From Lepus europaeus (lineage: Eukaryota; Chordata; Mammalia; Lagomorpha; Leporidae), in NCBI RefSeq assembly GCF_033115175.1, contig NC_084838.1:61844468-61908467 (forward strand): a DNA stretch of 64,000 bases. The letters run 5' to 3'. The notes beneath the pieces are model-generated. The model made no database searches. It was given only the letters and a program-made list of their open reading frames with translations, and was not told where the DNA came from. Positions 23,045 to 34,527 of the stretch are shown here, in pieces. Position 1 is the first letter of the stretch. Every line of letters starts with the position of its first letter. The translations under genes were made by a program, and so were the position numbers.

Positions 23045-23705
23045 TTATTGAAGAATAGAAGAAAGTCTAGATTTAATGGGAAGAAACTATATGCTTATAA
23101 AGAGAAATATTAAATGATAAATATGTACAAATTTTTATCAAAATTGTCACAGAATTTGACTTGGGCTTGACAAACTGTTACTAAAATTCTTCTGGGAACT
23201 AGTGAAAGAATAGTAAACACATTTCTAAAGAATAGAATATTCATATTGAAACATACAAATCTCCAGGTTAAAAAAAAATTAATAAACAGCAGTGTCAGTG
23301 CAGTCAAAGGGGCCAATGAAACAAAGTAGAAAGCTTAGAAAAGGAAACAAGTTCAAAGCCACTTACTAAATTATAGAAATGTCATTATAAATCAGTTAGA
23401 TTTTTCAATTTTAAAATGGCATGAAAGCAATATGCCTTCAATTGAAATTGAATTTCGGATTTTTATGTTTTCCCAGGTTAATAATATGCCTCTTGTGATG
23501 CTAGGGGAAAGACAGCCACCTGCAGCTTCTAGTCAGCCACAGGATCACAATGGTAAACAACCAATATTATACAGTGCACTGTGTTGCTAAACTATAATGT
23601 TCAGTAGTTAGGTGTATTAAATTCATTTTTGACATGATAATTTCAACTTATGATGAGTTTATAGGGAAGCAATCCTACCATTAGGATTATTATCATATGA
23701 ATACT
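23045..23705. other. Unique AT-rich DNA
   Basis: No feature recognised. Confidence 0.4.
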
Positions 23706-23949
23706 TTTAAGATTTAATTATTTTTTGAAAGTCAGAGTTACAGAAAGAGAGGGAGAGGGAGAGAGAGAGAGAGAGAGAAACAAAGAGACACAGAGATCTT
23801 CTATCTACTGGATCACACACCAGATGGCCGCAATGGCTGGAGCTTCATCTGGATCTTCCACAGGGATAGTGACAGGGACTCAACCACTTGGGCCTTTTTC
23901 CACTACTTTTCCCAGCTTTACTAGATAGTCCACAATGCCGGATCCTGCC
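23706..23949 (-). mobile_element. CSINE, type B, with internal deletion and GA expansion
   Basis: Tail, an expanded (GA)n at about 23761-23777, 'ATGGCCGCAATGGCTGGAGC', then a jump to 'GTGACAGGGACTCAACCACTT' and a shortened head 'CCACAATGCCGG'. About 240 bp instead of ~330. Confidence 0.82.
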
Positions 23950-24284
23950 ATATACATTTTAAAACAGGTGTAACTCTCTATCATAAAGAATACAAGATAA
24001 AAAAATACAAGATGAGGAAACTTTTTCACATCTGAATTGAGGCTACTAATGGCTCACATATGAGGTTGCTGTGAGGATTCAGTCCATAGGTGATGACACT
24101 TATACAGAGTAAGCTAATATGACTGATTTTGAAACAAGGAAAATAAGCATTGAGAAGTAAAATGCTATCATGCCATCACATAGCTAATAAGGACTGAAGT
24201 CAGGAGCAGCTGGGAGGACTACGTAACTATGCTTAGCTATCATTTGTTAGATCCATTTACCTGTTTGGTCTCTTAGTGCACAGT
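23950..24284. other. Mixed DNA with a weak MIR-like stretch
   Basis: 'GAAACAAGGAAAATAAGCATTGAG' (in parts), 'CACATAGCTAATAAGGACTG' and 'AAGTCAGGAGC' around 24128-24205 resemble MIR. Low certainty. Confidence 0.35.
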
Positions 24285-24450
24285 GTGGTTTGATTGTCCT
24301 CTCTGAAAATCATATTTATACCTAATCCTCACATTCATGTGAAGGCAGCATTTGCATGAAGGGATTGGGGTAGGTAATTGGGATAACACCAAGTCACCAG
24401 AGTAGGGATCCCATGATAGACCAGTGGATTTATAAGAGGAAGAAGAAAAG
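24285..24450 (+). mobile_element. MaLR-like LTR relic, 5' part
   Basis: 'GAAGGGATTGGGGTAGGTAA', 'TCCCATGATAGACCAGTGG' and 'ATTTATAAGAGGAAGAAG' follow the order of old ERVL-MaLR LTRs (ggtgattaggtcatgag, aatgggattagtg, cttataaaagag). Its 3' half lies beyond the inserted SINE and L1, at 28589-28760. Non-coding, old and broken. Confidence 0.55.
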
Positions 24451-24744
24451 GCCAGGAATTGTTGCGTGGTGGGTTAAGCCGCCACCTACAATGCTGGAAT
24501 TCCATATGGGTGCTGGTTCAAGTCCTGACTGCTCCACTTTTGATCCAGCGCCCTACTGTTGGGTCTGGGAAAGCAATAGAAGATGGCCCAAATGCTTCAG
24601 CCCCTGTGCCCATGTGGGAGACTGGGAAAAAGCTCCTGACTCCTGGCCTGTCCCAGCCCTCGTCATTGCAACCACTTGGAGAGTGACAGAAAGTATCCTT
24701 CTCTCTCTGTAACTCTGCCTTTCAAATAAATAAATAAATCTCAA
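24451..24744 (+). mobile_element. CSINE, type B, inserted in the MaLR-like LTR
   Basis: 'GGCCAGGAATTGTTGCGTGG', 'GGGTTAAGCCGCCACC', 'CCATATGGGTGCTGG', 'AAATAAATAAATAAATCTC'. AAGAGGAAGAAGAA occurs on both sides (24434-24447 and 24745-24758) as the TSD. The target is the LTR's purine-rich segment. Confidence 0.9.
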
Positions 24745-24816
24745 AAGAGGAAGAAGAAGAAAAAGTAGGAGGAGAATGAGGAGAAGGAGAGACCACAACT
24801 GACATGCTTGCTGTTT

Positions 24817-24830
24817 CCCTAGATGATATT
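24817..24830. repeat. TSD of the L1+SINE composite, left
   Basis: CCCTAGATGATATT; matches 28575-28588 with one difference. Confidence 0.85.
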
Positions 24831-27800
24831 TTTTTTATTTTTATTTTTATTTAACTTTTATTTAGTAAATATAAATTTCCAAAGCACAGTTTATAGATTA
24901 CAATGGCATTTCCCCCCCATAACTTCCCATCCACCCACAACCCTCCCATCTCCTGCTCCCTCTCCCATTCCATTCACATCAACATTCATTTTCGATTCTC
25001 TTTATATACAGAAGATCAATTTAGTATATATTAAGTAAAGATTTCATCAGTTTCCCCCCCACAGAACACAAATTGCCAAATACTGTTTGAGCACTAGTCA
25101 TATCATTAATTCACATTGAACTACACATTAAGGACAGAGATCCTACATGGGGAGAAAGTGCACAGTGATTCCTGTTGTTGACTTAACAAATTGACACTCT
25201 GTTTAAGGCGTCAGCAATCTCCCCCAGCTCTAGTCATGAGTTGCCAAAGCCATGGAAGCCTTTTGAGTTCATTGACTCTTATCATATTTAAACAAGGTCA
25301 TAGTCAAAGTGGAAGTTCTCTCCTCCCTTCAAAGAAAGGTACCTTCTTCTTTGATGGCCCTGTTCTTTCCACTGTCACTCACAGAGATCTTACATTTAGG
25401 TTTTTTTTTCTAGAGTGTCTTGGCTTTCCATGCCTAAAATACTTTCATGGGCTCTTCAGCCAGATCCAAAAGCCTCAAGGGCCAATTCCAAGGCCAGAGG
25501 CCAGAGTGCTGTTTAGGACGACTGCCATTCTATGAGTCTGCTGTGTATCCCACTTCCCATGTTGGATCGTTCTCTCCCTTTTTTTTTTTCTATCAGTTAG
25601 TATTAGCAGACACTAGTCTTGTTTATGTGATCCCTTTGACTCTTAGACCTAACATGGTCTATTGTGAACTGAAATTGATCACTTGGATTAGTGAGGTGAC
25701 ATTGGTACATGCCACCTTGATGGGACTGAATTGGAATCGGCTGGCACATTTCTAACTCCACCATTTGGGGCAAGTCAGCTTGAGCATGTCCCAAATTATA
25801 CATCTTCTCCCTCTCTTATTCCCACTCTTATATTTAACAGAGATAACTTTTCAGTTAAAATACCTAAGAATAATTGTGTGTTAATTACATAGCTCAACAA
25901 ATGGTATTTAGTAGAACAAACAAAAATATTAAAAGGGATAAAGTATTAAATTGTACATCAACAGTGATGATAAGGGCTGATCAAGTCATTGTTTCTCACA
26001 GTGTCCATTTCACTTCAACAGGTTTCCTTTTTGATGCTCAGTTAGTTGTCACCGATCAGGGAGAACATATAATATTTGTCCCTTTGGGACTGGCTTATTT
26101 CACTCAGCATGATGTTTTCCAGGTTCCTCTATTTTGTTGCAAATGACTGGATTTCACTCTTTTTGACTGCTGTATAGTATTCTATAGAGTACATGTCCCA
26201 TAATTTCTTTATCCAGTCTACTGTTGATGGGCATTTAGGTTGATTACAGGTCTTAGCTATTGTGAATTGAGCTGCAATAAACATTAAGGGGCAGACCGCT
26301 TTTGTGTTTGCCAATTTAATTTCCTTTGGGTAAATTCCAGGGAGTGGGATGGCTGGGTTGAATGGTAGGATTATATTCAGATTTTTGAGGAATCTCCAGA
26401 CTGACTTCCATAGTCGCTTTACCAGTTTGCATTCCCACCAACAGTGGGTTAGTGTCCCTTTTCTCCCACATCCTCGCCAGCATCTGCTGTTGGCAGATTT
26501 CTGTATGTTACCCATTCTCACCGGGGTGAGGTGAAACCTCATTGTGGTTTTGATTTGCATTTCCCTGATGGCTAGTGATCCTGAACATTTTTTCATGTGT
26601 CTGTTGGCCGTTTGGATTTCCTCTTTTGAAAAATGTCTATTTAGGTCCATGGCCCATCTCTTAAGTGGATTGTTTGTTTTGATGTAGAGTTTCTTGATCT
26701 CTTTGTAGATTCCGGTTATTAACCCTTAATCTGTTGGATAGTTTGCAAATATTTTTTCCCAGTCTGTTGGTTGCCTCTTCACTTTCCTGACTGTTTCTTT
26801 TGCAGTACATAAACTTCTCAATTTGATGCAATCCCAAATGTTAATTTTGGCTTTGACTGCCTGTGCTGCTGGGGTCTTTTCCAAGAAGTCTTTGCCTGTG
26901 CCTATATCTTGCAGGGTTTCTCCAATGTTCTCTAATAATTTGATGGTGTCAGGTCGTAGATTTAGGTCTTTAATCCATGTTGAGTGGATTTTTGTATAAT
27001 GTGAAAGGTAGGGGTCTTGCTTCATGCTTCTGCATGTGGAAATCCAATTTTCCCAGCGCCATTTATTGAATAGACTGTCCTTACTTCAGGGATTGGCTTT
27101 GGATCCTTGATCAAATATAAGTTGGCTGTAGATGTTTGGATTGACTTCTGGTGTTTCTATTCTGTTCCATTGGTCTATCCATCTGTTTCTGTACAAGTAC
27201 CATGCTGTTTTGATAACAACTGCCCTGTAGTATGTCCTGAAATCTGGTATTGTGATGCCTCAGGCTTTGTTTTTGTGGTACAAGATTGCTTTAGCTATTG
27301 GAGGTCTCCTGTGCCTCCATATGAATTTCAGCATCATTTTTTCCAGATCTGAGGAGAATGTCTTCGGTATCTTGATTGGTATCACACTGAATCTATAAAT
27401 TGCTTTTGGGAGAATGAACATTTTGATGATATTGATTCTTCGAATCCATGAGCATGGAAGATTTTTCCATTTTTTGGTATCCTCTTCTATTTCTTTCTTT
27501 AAGAGTTTGTAATCCTCATCATAGAGGTCTTTGACGTCCTTGGTTAAGTTTATTCCAAGGTATTTGATTGTTTTTGTAGCTATTGTGAATGGGATTGATC
27601 TTAGAAGTTCTTTCTCAGCATGGCATTGCCTGTGTATACAAAGGCTGTTGATTTTTGTGCATTGATTTTATATCCTGCTACTTTGCCAAACTCTTCTATA
27701 GGGTTCCAATAGTCTCTTAGTAGAGTTCTTTGGATCCCCTAAATAAAGAATCAGATCATCTGCAAAGAGGGATAGTTTGAGTTCTTCCTTCCCTATTTGT

Positions 27801-28244
27801 ATCCCTTTAATTTCTTTTTCTTGCCTAATAGCTCTCGCTAAAACTTCCAGAACTACATTGAATAGCAGTGGTGAGAGTGGGAATCCCTGTCTGGTACCAG
27901 ATCTCAGTGGAAATGCTTCCAACTTTTCCCCATTCAATAGGATGCTGGCCGTGGGTTTTTCATAAATTGCTTTGATTGTATTGAGGAATGTTCCTTCTAT
28001 ACCCAATTTGCTTAGGGTTTTCATCATGAAAGGGTATTGTATTTTATCAAATGCTTTCTCTGCATCTATTGAGATAATCATATGGTTTTTCTTCTGCAGT
28101 CTATTTATGTGGTATATCGCATTGGTTGATTTGTGAACATTAAGCCATCCCTGCATATCAGGAATAAATCCCACTTGGCCTGGGTGGATGACCTTTCTGA
28201 TGTGTTGTTGCATTCTACTGGCCAGTATTTTATTGAGTGATTTT
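24831..28244 (-). mobile_element. L1 (LINE-1), 5'-truncated, 3.4 kb
   Basis: The left end is the reverse-strand L1 tail ('TTATTTTTATTTTTATTTAA', then 'TTTATTTAGTAAATATAAAT'). The 3' UTR with its C-run and 'CTTCCCATCCACCC' lies to about 26041, followed by ORF2 up to the reverse-transcriptase region at 28244. ORF1, the 5' UTR and the endonuclease domain are absent, the usual result of incomplete reverse transcription. The right end joins directly to the tail of a SINE, and one TSD pair surrounds both. Confidence 0.93.
26042..28244 (-). pseudogene. L1 ORF2 C-terminal fragment (reverse transcriptase to C-terminal Cys region), broken
   Basis: ORF2 protein supplies endonuclease and reverse transcriptase for L1 and SINE copying. 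Here 27668-28213 encodes most of the RT palm: '[13 protein letters not shown]', the '[20 protein letters not shown]' block and the catalytic 'FADDLILY'. A frame change follows near 27700. The stretch 26726-27025 carries downstream ORF2 sequence and ends at a TAA where related copies suggest a lysine codon. The stretch 26129-26650 carries the C-terminal region with '[12 protein letters not shown]' and stops at a TAG (26129-26131) where the copy at 12.6 kb has TGG. The original stop is TAA (26042-26044), preceded by 'SLIGDN'. With at least two nonsense changes, a frameshift and no endonuclease it is inactive. Confidence 0.93.
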
Positions 28245-28574
28245 TTTAAAGATTTATTTATTTATTTGATAGGCAGAGTTACGTAAGGAGAGAGAGAGGG
28301 GAAGAGTCACAGAGAGAGAAATCTTCTATCTACTGGTTCATCCCCAAGTGGCCACAATGGTCGGAACTGGACTGATCTGAAGCTAGGAGTCAGGAGCTTC
28401 TTCTGAGTCTCCCACCCAGTGCAGGGGCTCAAGTACTTGGGTCATCTTCTGCTGCCTTCCCAAATGCATCAGCAGGGAGCTGGATCAGAAGTGGAACAAC
28501 TGGGACTCAAACTGGTGCCCACAAGGGATGCTGGCACTGCAGGCAGTGACTTAACCCGCTTCAGCACAGAGCCT
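28245..28574 (-). mobile_element. CSINE, type B, joined to the 5' end of the L1
   Basis: Tail 'AAAGATTTATTTATTTATTT', 'GATAGGCAGAGTTACG', 'CTACTGGTTCATCCCCAAGT', 'AAACTGGTGCCCACAAGGG', head '...ACTTAACCCGCTTCAGCAC'. It has no TSD of its own next to L1 sequence. The composite TSD follows at 28575. Confidence 0.92.
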
Positions 28575-28588
28575 CCCTAGGTGATATT
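28575..28588. repeat. TSD of the L1+SINE composite, right
   Basis: CCCTAGGTGATATT; partner of 24817-24830. Confidence 0.85.
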
Positions 28589-28760
28589 ACGTCATGATGC
28601 AAAAAGAAGCCCTCACCAGGTGCTGAGCAGATGCTGACACCATGCTATTAGAGTTCTCAGTCTCCAGAAGCGGAAGCCAAAACAGACTCTCATTCTTTAT
28701 AAATCGCTAAACCTCAGGTACTTTGTTGTAGCAACAGAAAATGAACCGATATAATGCTTA
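28589..28760 (+). mobile_element. MaLR-like LTR relic, 3' part
   Basis: 'AAGCCCTCACCAGGTGCTG', 'TCTCAGTCTCCAGAAGCGG', 'CATTCTTTATAAATCGCTAA', 'CAGGTACTTTGTTGTAGCAA' and 'ACCGATATAAT' follow the 3' half of MLT1/MST-type LTRs (agccctcaccagac, ccagcctccagaa, tataaattacccag, gtattttgttatagcag, actaatac). It continues the element that starts near 24285. Confidence 0.6.
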
Positions 28761-28824
28761 ACGATGAAATACTAGTTTTCATTATTAAGGTCAAGATTTT
28801 AAAGTTTTCTCATTAAAAATATAC

Positions 28825-29430
28825 AAAATACTGGTGAGAGTGAAAGAAGCTAGCCACACTTATATGCTGCTGTGAAGAATCTAAATTGGCATAATTTCTT
28901 GGTTGGGAAACTGAAAGATCATGCCCAAATTTCAAAAACACGCAGAAGTTGACCCAGCAACTCCCATACTTTATTTATAATTTTATTTTCAGTTTTTATA
29001 CTACAAATAAGTACAAACAGATATTCATATTCATTGCAGCACTATAGTAATAAAAACCCTGGAAACAGCATTAATAATCACCAAAGATGTATTGTTTTTA
29101 AAGTAAGATATGCACAGACATGAAAATACTCTGCAGCCATTAAAAAGTGTCAGATCCAGACTCTGCATCATATTACACTACAGAGGTAAAATGAACATAT
29201 GTACAACATGCTTGCACTTGTGTACAAACAATCGTAAGGATGTGTGCTTGGATATTCTCACCTTTTTATCTATTCCTAGAAAAGAACGTAGGAAACAACA
29301 AGCGGGAGTTTCCTCTGAGGTTAAGAACAGCATGAAGAGGAATCAAGGGTGGGAGAAAGCTACTTTCAACTTGGAACCCTTTAGTACCACTTTCATTCTT
29401 TCCACTAACTTCATAAACACATCAATATTT
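28825..29430 (+). repeat. Ancient L1 (L1M-like) ORF2-end/3' relic
   Basis: 'TGGTGAGAGTGAAAGAAGC', 'TTGACCCAGCAACTCCCATA', 'CATTGCAGCACTATAGTAAT', 'ACCCTGGAAACAGCATTAA' and 'CTCTGCAGCCATTAAAAAG' match the order of the ORF2 C-terminal end in old mammalian L1s. Very diverged, no open frame. Confidence 0.6.
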
Positions 29431-30529
29431 TGAAGAAATGATCATACTTGCTTAAATGCAATATGAAAGTACCAAATACCTAAAGTCAGTATCTGCTCCA
29501 TTCTTTCCTTTCCCAAAATAAGATAAGGACTGAGAAAACTTTGGCAAGGAAGTAAATTGGTCTAGAAGGAGGCCGGAGGCAGCTGAGGATAGGGCACCAG
29601 GGAGGAAGGAGCAAAGGCAGACATCACTGAACCAGAGCTCTAGAAAAGAGAGCAATGGGGGAGCAGTGATTCTCTCAGAAGTTCACTGTCAACACCATCC
29701 CAGAGTCTAGATGCCTATAACATGGTAGCACGGATAATATTGAAACGTGTAACCAGAAAGCAGCAGGCATGGAAATAGCAGCTGTGTAGAACTGAATGAA
29801 GTGGAGGTGTCCACAAGGAAAGCTGCCTCTTGCAGCTTGAAGCAGGTCTTTGTATTTATGTTTCCAGATGGTTCCACAAAAAAACGGACATACTTGATAA
29901 ATCTATATCTGGGAGCTCACAAACCAGATGGCTTGAAACTGGACACCAAGCAGCCTTAATTTCAGCATCTGATATGATAGAGGACACAAATCAAAGGTCA
30001 AGAAGAACTTTTGTGAGTATCCCGCCACCCTAGGTGTTCTGCTTCAGGCCAAAGTACAGTGCTGAGGGTTAGGGACCTCATGTTTCAGGACCTTGAGTTG
30101 CAGAGGGAACACAGGTGTACTTGATTTGATTTGACACCTGTGCTGGTGTGGCTTAAGGAGAATGGCTTCAGTGACCAAATCACATTTCTAACATAAAGCA
30201 TGCAAAACTGATCATGACTTTTTTCTCATTATTTAAAAACCTACCATCACATGAAAAAATTAAGAATTTTTTGAGAGGGACACGAACAAATCATGCCTTA
30301 ATTTGGAGGCTATATTTGAAAAAATTGCAAATCATTTGAAGAGTTAGGAATTTGGCTATTTCTGGACATTAAAGTTAAACATACTTTCTTCAGCAATACG
30401 GGAATATGTCATGATTTTGACATGCATAACACATATTCTATGGGAATCTAGCTTTTTAAATAATTCTATAAACATTTCATTTTGCAATTACGAGAAAAAC
30501 AAAAGCAAAACTGTATCTATATAAAATAA
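29431..30529. other. Unique DNA
   Basis: Less AT-rich than its surroundings at 29.5-30.1 kb but without a recognisable exon. The 67-codon frames here carry no motif. Confidence 0.4.
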
Positions 30530-30532
30530 AAT

Positions 30533-30597
30533 TTTATATTTATATTTATATTTATATATATAGAGAGAGAGAGAGAGAAAAGAAGAAGAAGAAAAAG
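30533..30597. repeat. Compound microsatellite (TTTATA)n-(TA)n-(GA)n-(GAA)n
   Basis: TATATTTATATT units, a short TA run, eight GA units and AAGAAGAAGAAG in direct succession. Confidence 0.9.
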
Positions 30598-31916
30598 TAA
30601 CTTCATAAGACCTATTCTTAGAGCAGGGAAAGCACTTCATAACTAATAAAGCTTAAATAAACAATTAATAAAGTTAAAATTAAACCTTTAACCTTCCTGA
30701 TAAATTGAAATACAAGTACATTCCAGTTGAGTTTTCCTTCTTTTCTTCCCAAAGAGTTTAGTTGTTTTAGTTATTTTTCCAGCTCTTCTTACACCACTGG
30801 CAAACGCAATCCCTCAGTTTCATTTTATTGTTCCTTGGGATATTTCTTGATTTACATTTACTTTTCAAAAAATTAAAGAAACTTTTCCAAGACTTGTCCC
30901 ATATCTTAACTTATTGAACCATCTGCCAGATTAATTTTACTTATCAAGCTCCTTTGTTTATTCTTTTGAGATGCTACACCGAGAGTCTATCAGATTTCTT
31001 ATTTTTTCAAAGAAGAAACACAGATTGAGTTTTAACAGATGTTCAGATGTTTTAATTTTCGGAGTTTGCAATTCCCATTTGGCTTTAATGAGTTCATTCA
31101 GTGATGCTGGCTTTTAGTAGATGGTATATGTTCTCATGCTTGCTTTCTCAGCTCTAAACCACAAAAGAATACTCAAGCCTGTGAAGCAAGTCTATTGTGG
31201 GAATGGAATTCTCACATGCCGGTGGATTTGCAGAGAGGGGACATCCTTAGATGGTGGGTTGGAAGTGTGGAGAGAGGACAAATAAGAAAACACTGCAAAA
31301 GTCAACTCTCCATCATGGAATCTAGCAACTTGCCTCTTATCAAACAAATCCTATACCCTCTTTGACATTTGTAGCTATCTTTGATTTTAAATAATAACAT
31401 TTGCTTTTACTATGTGTTATCTGATGAAATTTATTTGAAAAAGTGGAGTTTAATATTTACAGATTATGTCCCTAGATTGTTATATCAAATTTTGTAAAAT
31501 ATCATTTAAAATTTTCAGTATAATCATCATAGTCTTACCTGTTTCCAGTGGCAGACTCTTCAGTGACAGAACTAACTGGTGCTTGCTTCCTTATGCCAAA
31601 AGTTCAACAATTATATGTATGATTCTGATATTTCAACTGATTGGTACTGAATATATAATCACTAGTAAAAATATTAAATATGACAATTCTTACCCCTAGG
31701 TGATACTATCTTGCTATGATGGACTTGATTCATGAATATCAATCCAAAAATCAGAGCTTGATATAATATTGTGGGGTATAACAGGTATAAAATAGAATTA
31801 CCAATTGCTATCCTATTGATACCCGAGATTTTAATATATAATATGTATTATAATCAATAGGAAAGATGTTCATTGTGTAGGATTTCAAACTATTGCCGAA
31901 TTCTAAATCAAGGATT
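30598..31916. other. Unique AT-rich DNA
   Basis: Nothing recognised in 1.3 kb. Confidence 0.4.
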
Positions 31917-32213
31917 GGGGCAGATATTTGACCTAGTGGTTAAGCCACTCATTAGGAAGCCTGCATTCTGTATCAGAGTACCTGTGTTCAAGTCTTGGTC
32001 CCACTCAATTCCAGCTTCCTACTTATGTACACCCTGTGAAGCAGCATTGATGACTCACATTGTTGGATGCCAGCTTCCCACATGGGAGATCTGATACAAT
32101 TCCAGGCTCCAGAGTTTGGCCTGGCCTAGCCATAGTTGTTGTGGGAATTTCTTGAGTGAACCAGCAGATATAAGCTCTCTCTGTCTCTCTGCCTATCACA
32201 TAAATAAATAAAT
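31917..32213 (+). mobile_element. CSINE, type C, old
   Basis: 'GGGGCAGATATTTGACCTAG', 'TGGTTAAGCCACTCATTAGG', 'CTTCCCACATGGGAGATCTG', 'GTGAACCAGCAGATATAAGC', 'CACATAAATAAATAAATAGC'. Confidence 0.87.
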
Positions 32214-34143
32214 AGCAATGAGAAATGATGGAAAGAACAGAGTTAATTTCTCTTGGGAATAAAGCTAAGAGAGCAGGACACTCCAGTCATTTTGTGATCT
32301 ACTCCACCTTTTGTAGACATCATTCAATGCTCTGCTTTATACCTTACTCTCTGTTCCTCAACTCTTACACTGTCCTGCCAAAATATAGCTCCTCAAAAGC
32401 TTGGATAAATCAATTGCATCTGGAGGACAATCTATAGAACATACCATAAAAAAAAAACTTTGAGTGACAAAGATTTCCAGTGATTCAAAGCATTTCATGC
32501 TTAAGTAAATGTTAGTTTAAGGATGTAACTTCTCCTGTCTACCTGTATTATTTTAGATGACCTCAAGGTACCTGCTAATTCATTGGGAATAATTTTTAAA
32601 AATCTAAACTAAAATATTAGCAAAGTAAATTTAACTTGGATTACTCTAAGAATATAAGGATGATTTATTGGTAAAAAACTTGAGGATATTAAACAGCACT
32701 TCAGTAAGTCCAATTAACAAACATTGTGTGTAATCCTAATACAGAGGGAAAATTCAAGACCTTCCTGATAAAACTCAGAAAAATTAGAGAATGATATTTC
32801 CTAAATATTACACAGAGTGCTGATCGTATATTGATTGCCAAAGTCCTAGTTACAATGAAAGTTGAGAGGGGTTCCCAATAATTTGTGAAAAATGATAAAG
32901 ATATGTGCAGAAGGGCTTTATCTGTGGCTTTTCTATGGCTCCTGCAATACAGAGTGACCACTAGCTTCCCTTGGCTGCTATCTTTCCTCTACAGGAAGGT
33001 TTATAGCAGTGCCTCTTATGAAACAATTCCCTAACGAATGCCTTCACCAGCACTTTAGAGGGCAGATTTCTGGCAAATTCTACCAATGAGTCATCACACC
33101 AAGTTCTCCTTTGAATGAGCCACAGTCAGGAGGCAGGGAGAAGGGACTCTCCCTTGGACCCTTTGGTGGGGATTATGTCATTCAATGCCCAGAAAAACCA
33201 TAATCACTAGGTGATCAACAGGCACACACTCAGTATTTCAGAAGTCAGGGAAGCATAGTTGCTGCAAGTATATATTTTGGAGGCAAAGTTTTGGCTTCAT
33301 CAGCTCCTATATATTTTATCTTATGTAATGCCTGTATCTCCTCATTTGTAACAGATATAATTATTACCTAATAGGTTACCTAATATATACAAAGAATGAC
33401 AATGGAAGAAAGAGCAGGTAGATGTAAATGGTAGCTTTGAGGCAATGAAAGTAACAGGTATCTTATGGTCCTATTATAGAATTTCCAAGCTGACTTCAAA
33501 ATGCAAATATTAATTTTATAATCAGAAATGCACACATATTTAAGTTATGAAGGAAATTCTGAGAAATTATTTCTGGACCCAAGATATTCTAGTTATTACA
33601 TGAAGCCACCTTCCCAATTCAATAAAGTGCAGGCTCACCAAAGGCACCTTTCATTTTGACAGCATTTACTTTGAGTCCTTTCCTGATGTACAGGTGCAGT
33701 ATGCATCACTGAGAACATAATTTCAAATTTCCATAACAGCTATGCTTATAATCCATTCAACACTGAGGCAAGAGTAACTATAGCTAAATTTAAATTTGCA
33801 TAATTACAATCTCACACAAATAAAAAGCATTCATTATGGGTATGCCTGGACTGGCTCCAGTTTGCATCATTCCCCAGACTATACAGCTAATATTATTAAC
33901 AGCACAGAGCAAATTCAAAATAAGTTTCAGGAATATCAAGTATAAACATTTTTACCCAATCTTAAGGTATCCATCATTTATCAGGAAATCCTCACTTTTC
34001 TGCCAAATCTATTTGTCTTGAATTCTTTGTATTACACTCTAATAACTTTTCTGTTTTTCCCATTGACTATGTTACAAGTTGTGTTTTCTGCAACCCCCCT
34101 CCTTTTCATCAAAATATAGTTCCTTTAAAGAGCACCTGGCAAT
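32214..34143. other. Unique AT-rich DNA with a weak MIR-like stretch
   Basis: 'CTCCTCATTTGTAACAGATA' and 'TAATTATTACCTAATAGG' at about 33337-33380 resemble MIR. No exon or young repeat. Confidence 0.4.
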
Positions 34144-34162
34144 CTGGAGAAATTAATTTTCT
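34144..34162. repeat. 19-bp TSD, left
   Basis: CTGGAGAAATTAATTTTCT; one difference from 34509-34527. Confidence 0.88.
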
Positions 34163-34508
34163 TTATTTTTTTTAAGATTTTTATTTATTTATTTGACAGG
34201 TAGAGTTACAGACAATGAAAGAGAGAGACAGAGAGACAGAGAGAAAGGTCTTCCTTCCGTTAGTTCACTATCCAAATGGCCACAACGGCCGAGCTGTGCT
34301 GATCCCAAGCCAGAAGACAGGTGCTTCTTCCTGGTCTCCCATGTGGATGCAGGGGCCCAAGCACTTGGACCATCCTCTACTGCTATCCCAAGCCACAGCA
34401 GAGAGATAGAGGGATTGGAAGAGGGGCAGCAGGGGCTAGAACCAGCACCCATATGGGATGCTGGCGCCACAGGCGGAGGATTAACCTAGTGTGCCACAGT
34501 GCCGGCCC
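34163..34508 (-). mobile_element. CSINE, type B/A-like, full length with 19-bp TSD
   Basis: 'AAGATTTTTATTTATTTATT', 'GACAGGTAGAGTTACAGAC', 'CCAAATGGCCACAACGGCCG', 'GGCGGAGGATTAACCTAGTG', 'CCACAGTGCCGGCCCC'. Its tail has the AAAT type while the head resembles type A, so it is an intermediate form. Confidence 0.92.
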
Positions 34509-34527
34509 CTGGAGAGATTAATTTTCT
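34509..34527. repeat. 19-bp TSD, right
   Basis: CTGGAGAGATTAATTTTCT; partner of 34144-34162. Confidence 0.88.

Noticed and set aside
26129..28213. Active L1 reverse transcriptase
   Set aside because: At least two stops, a frameshift, and loss of ORF1, the endonuclease domain and the 5' UTR.
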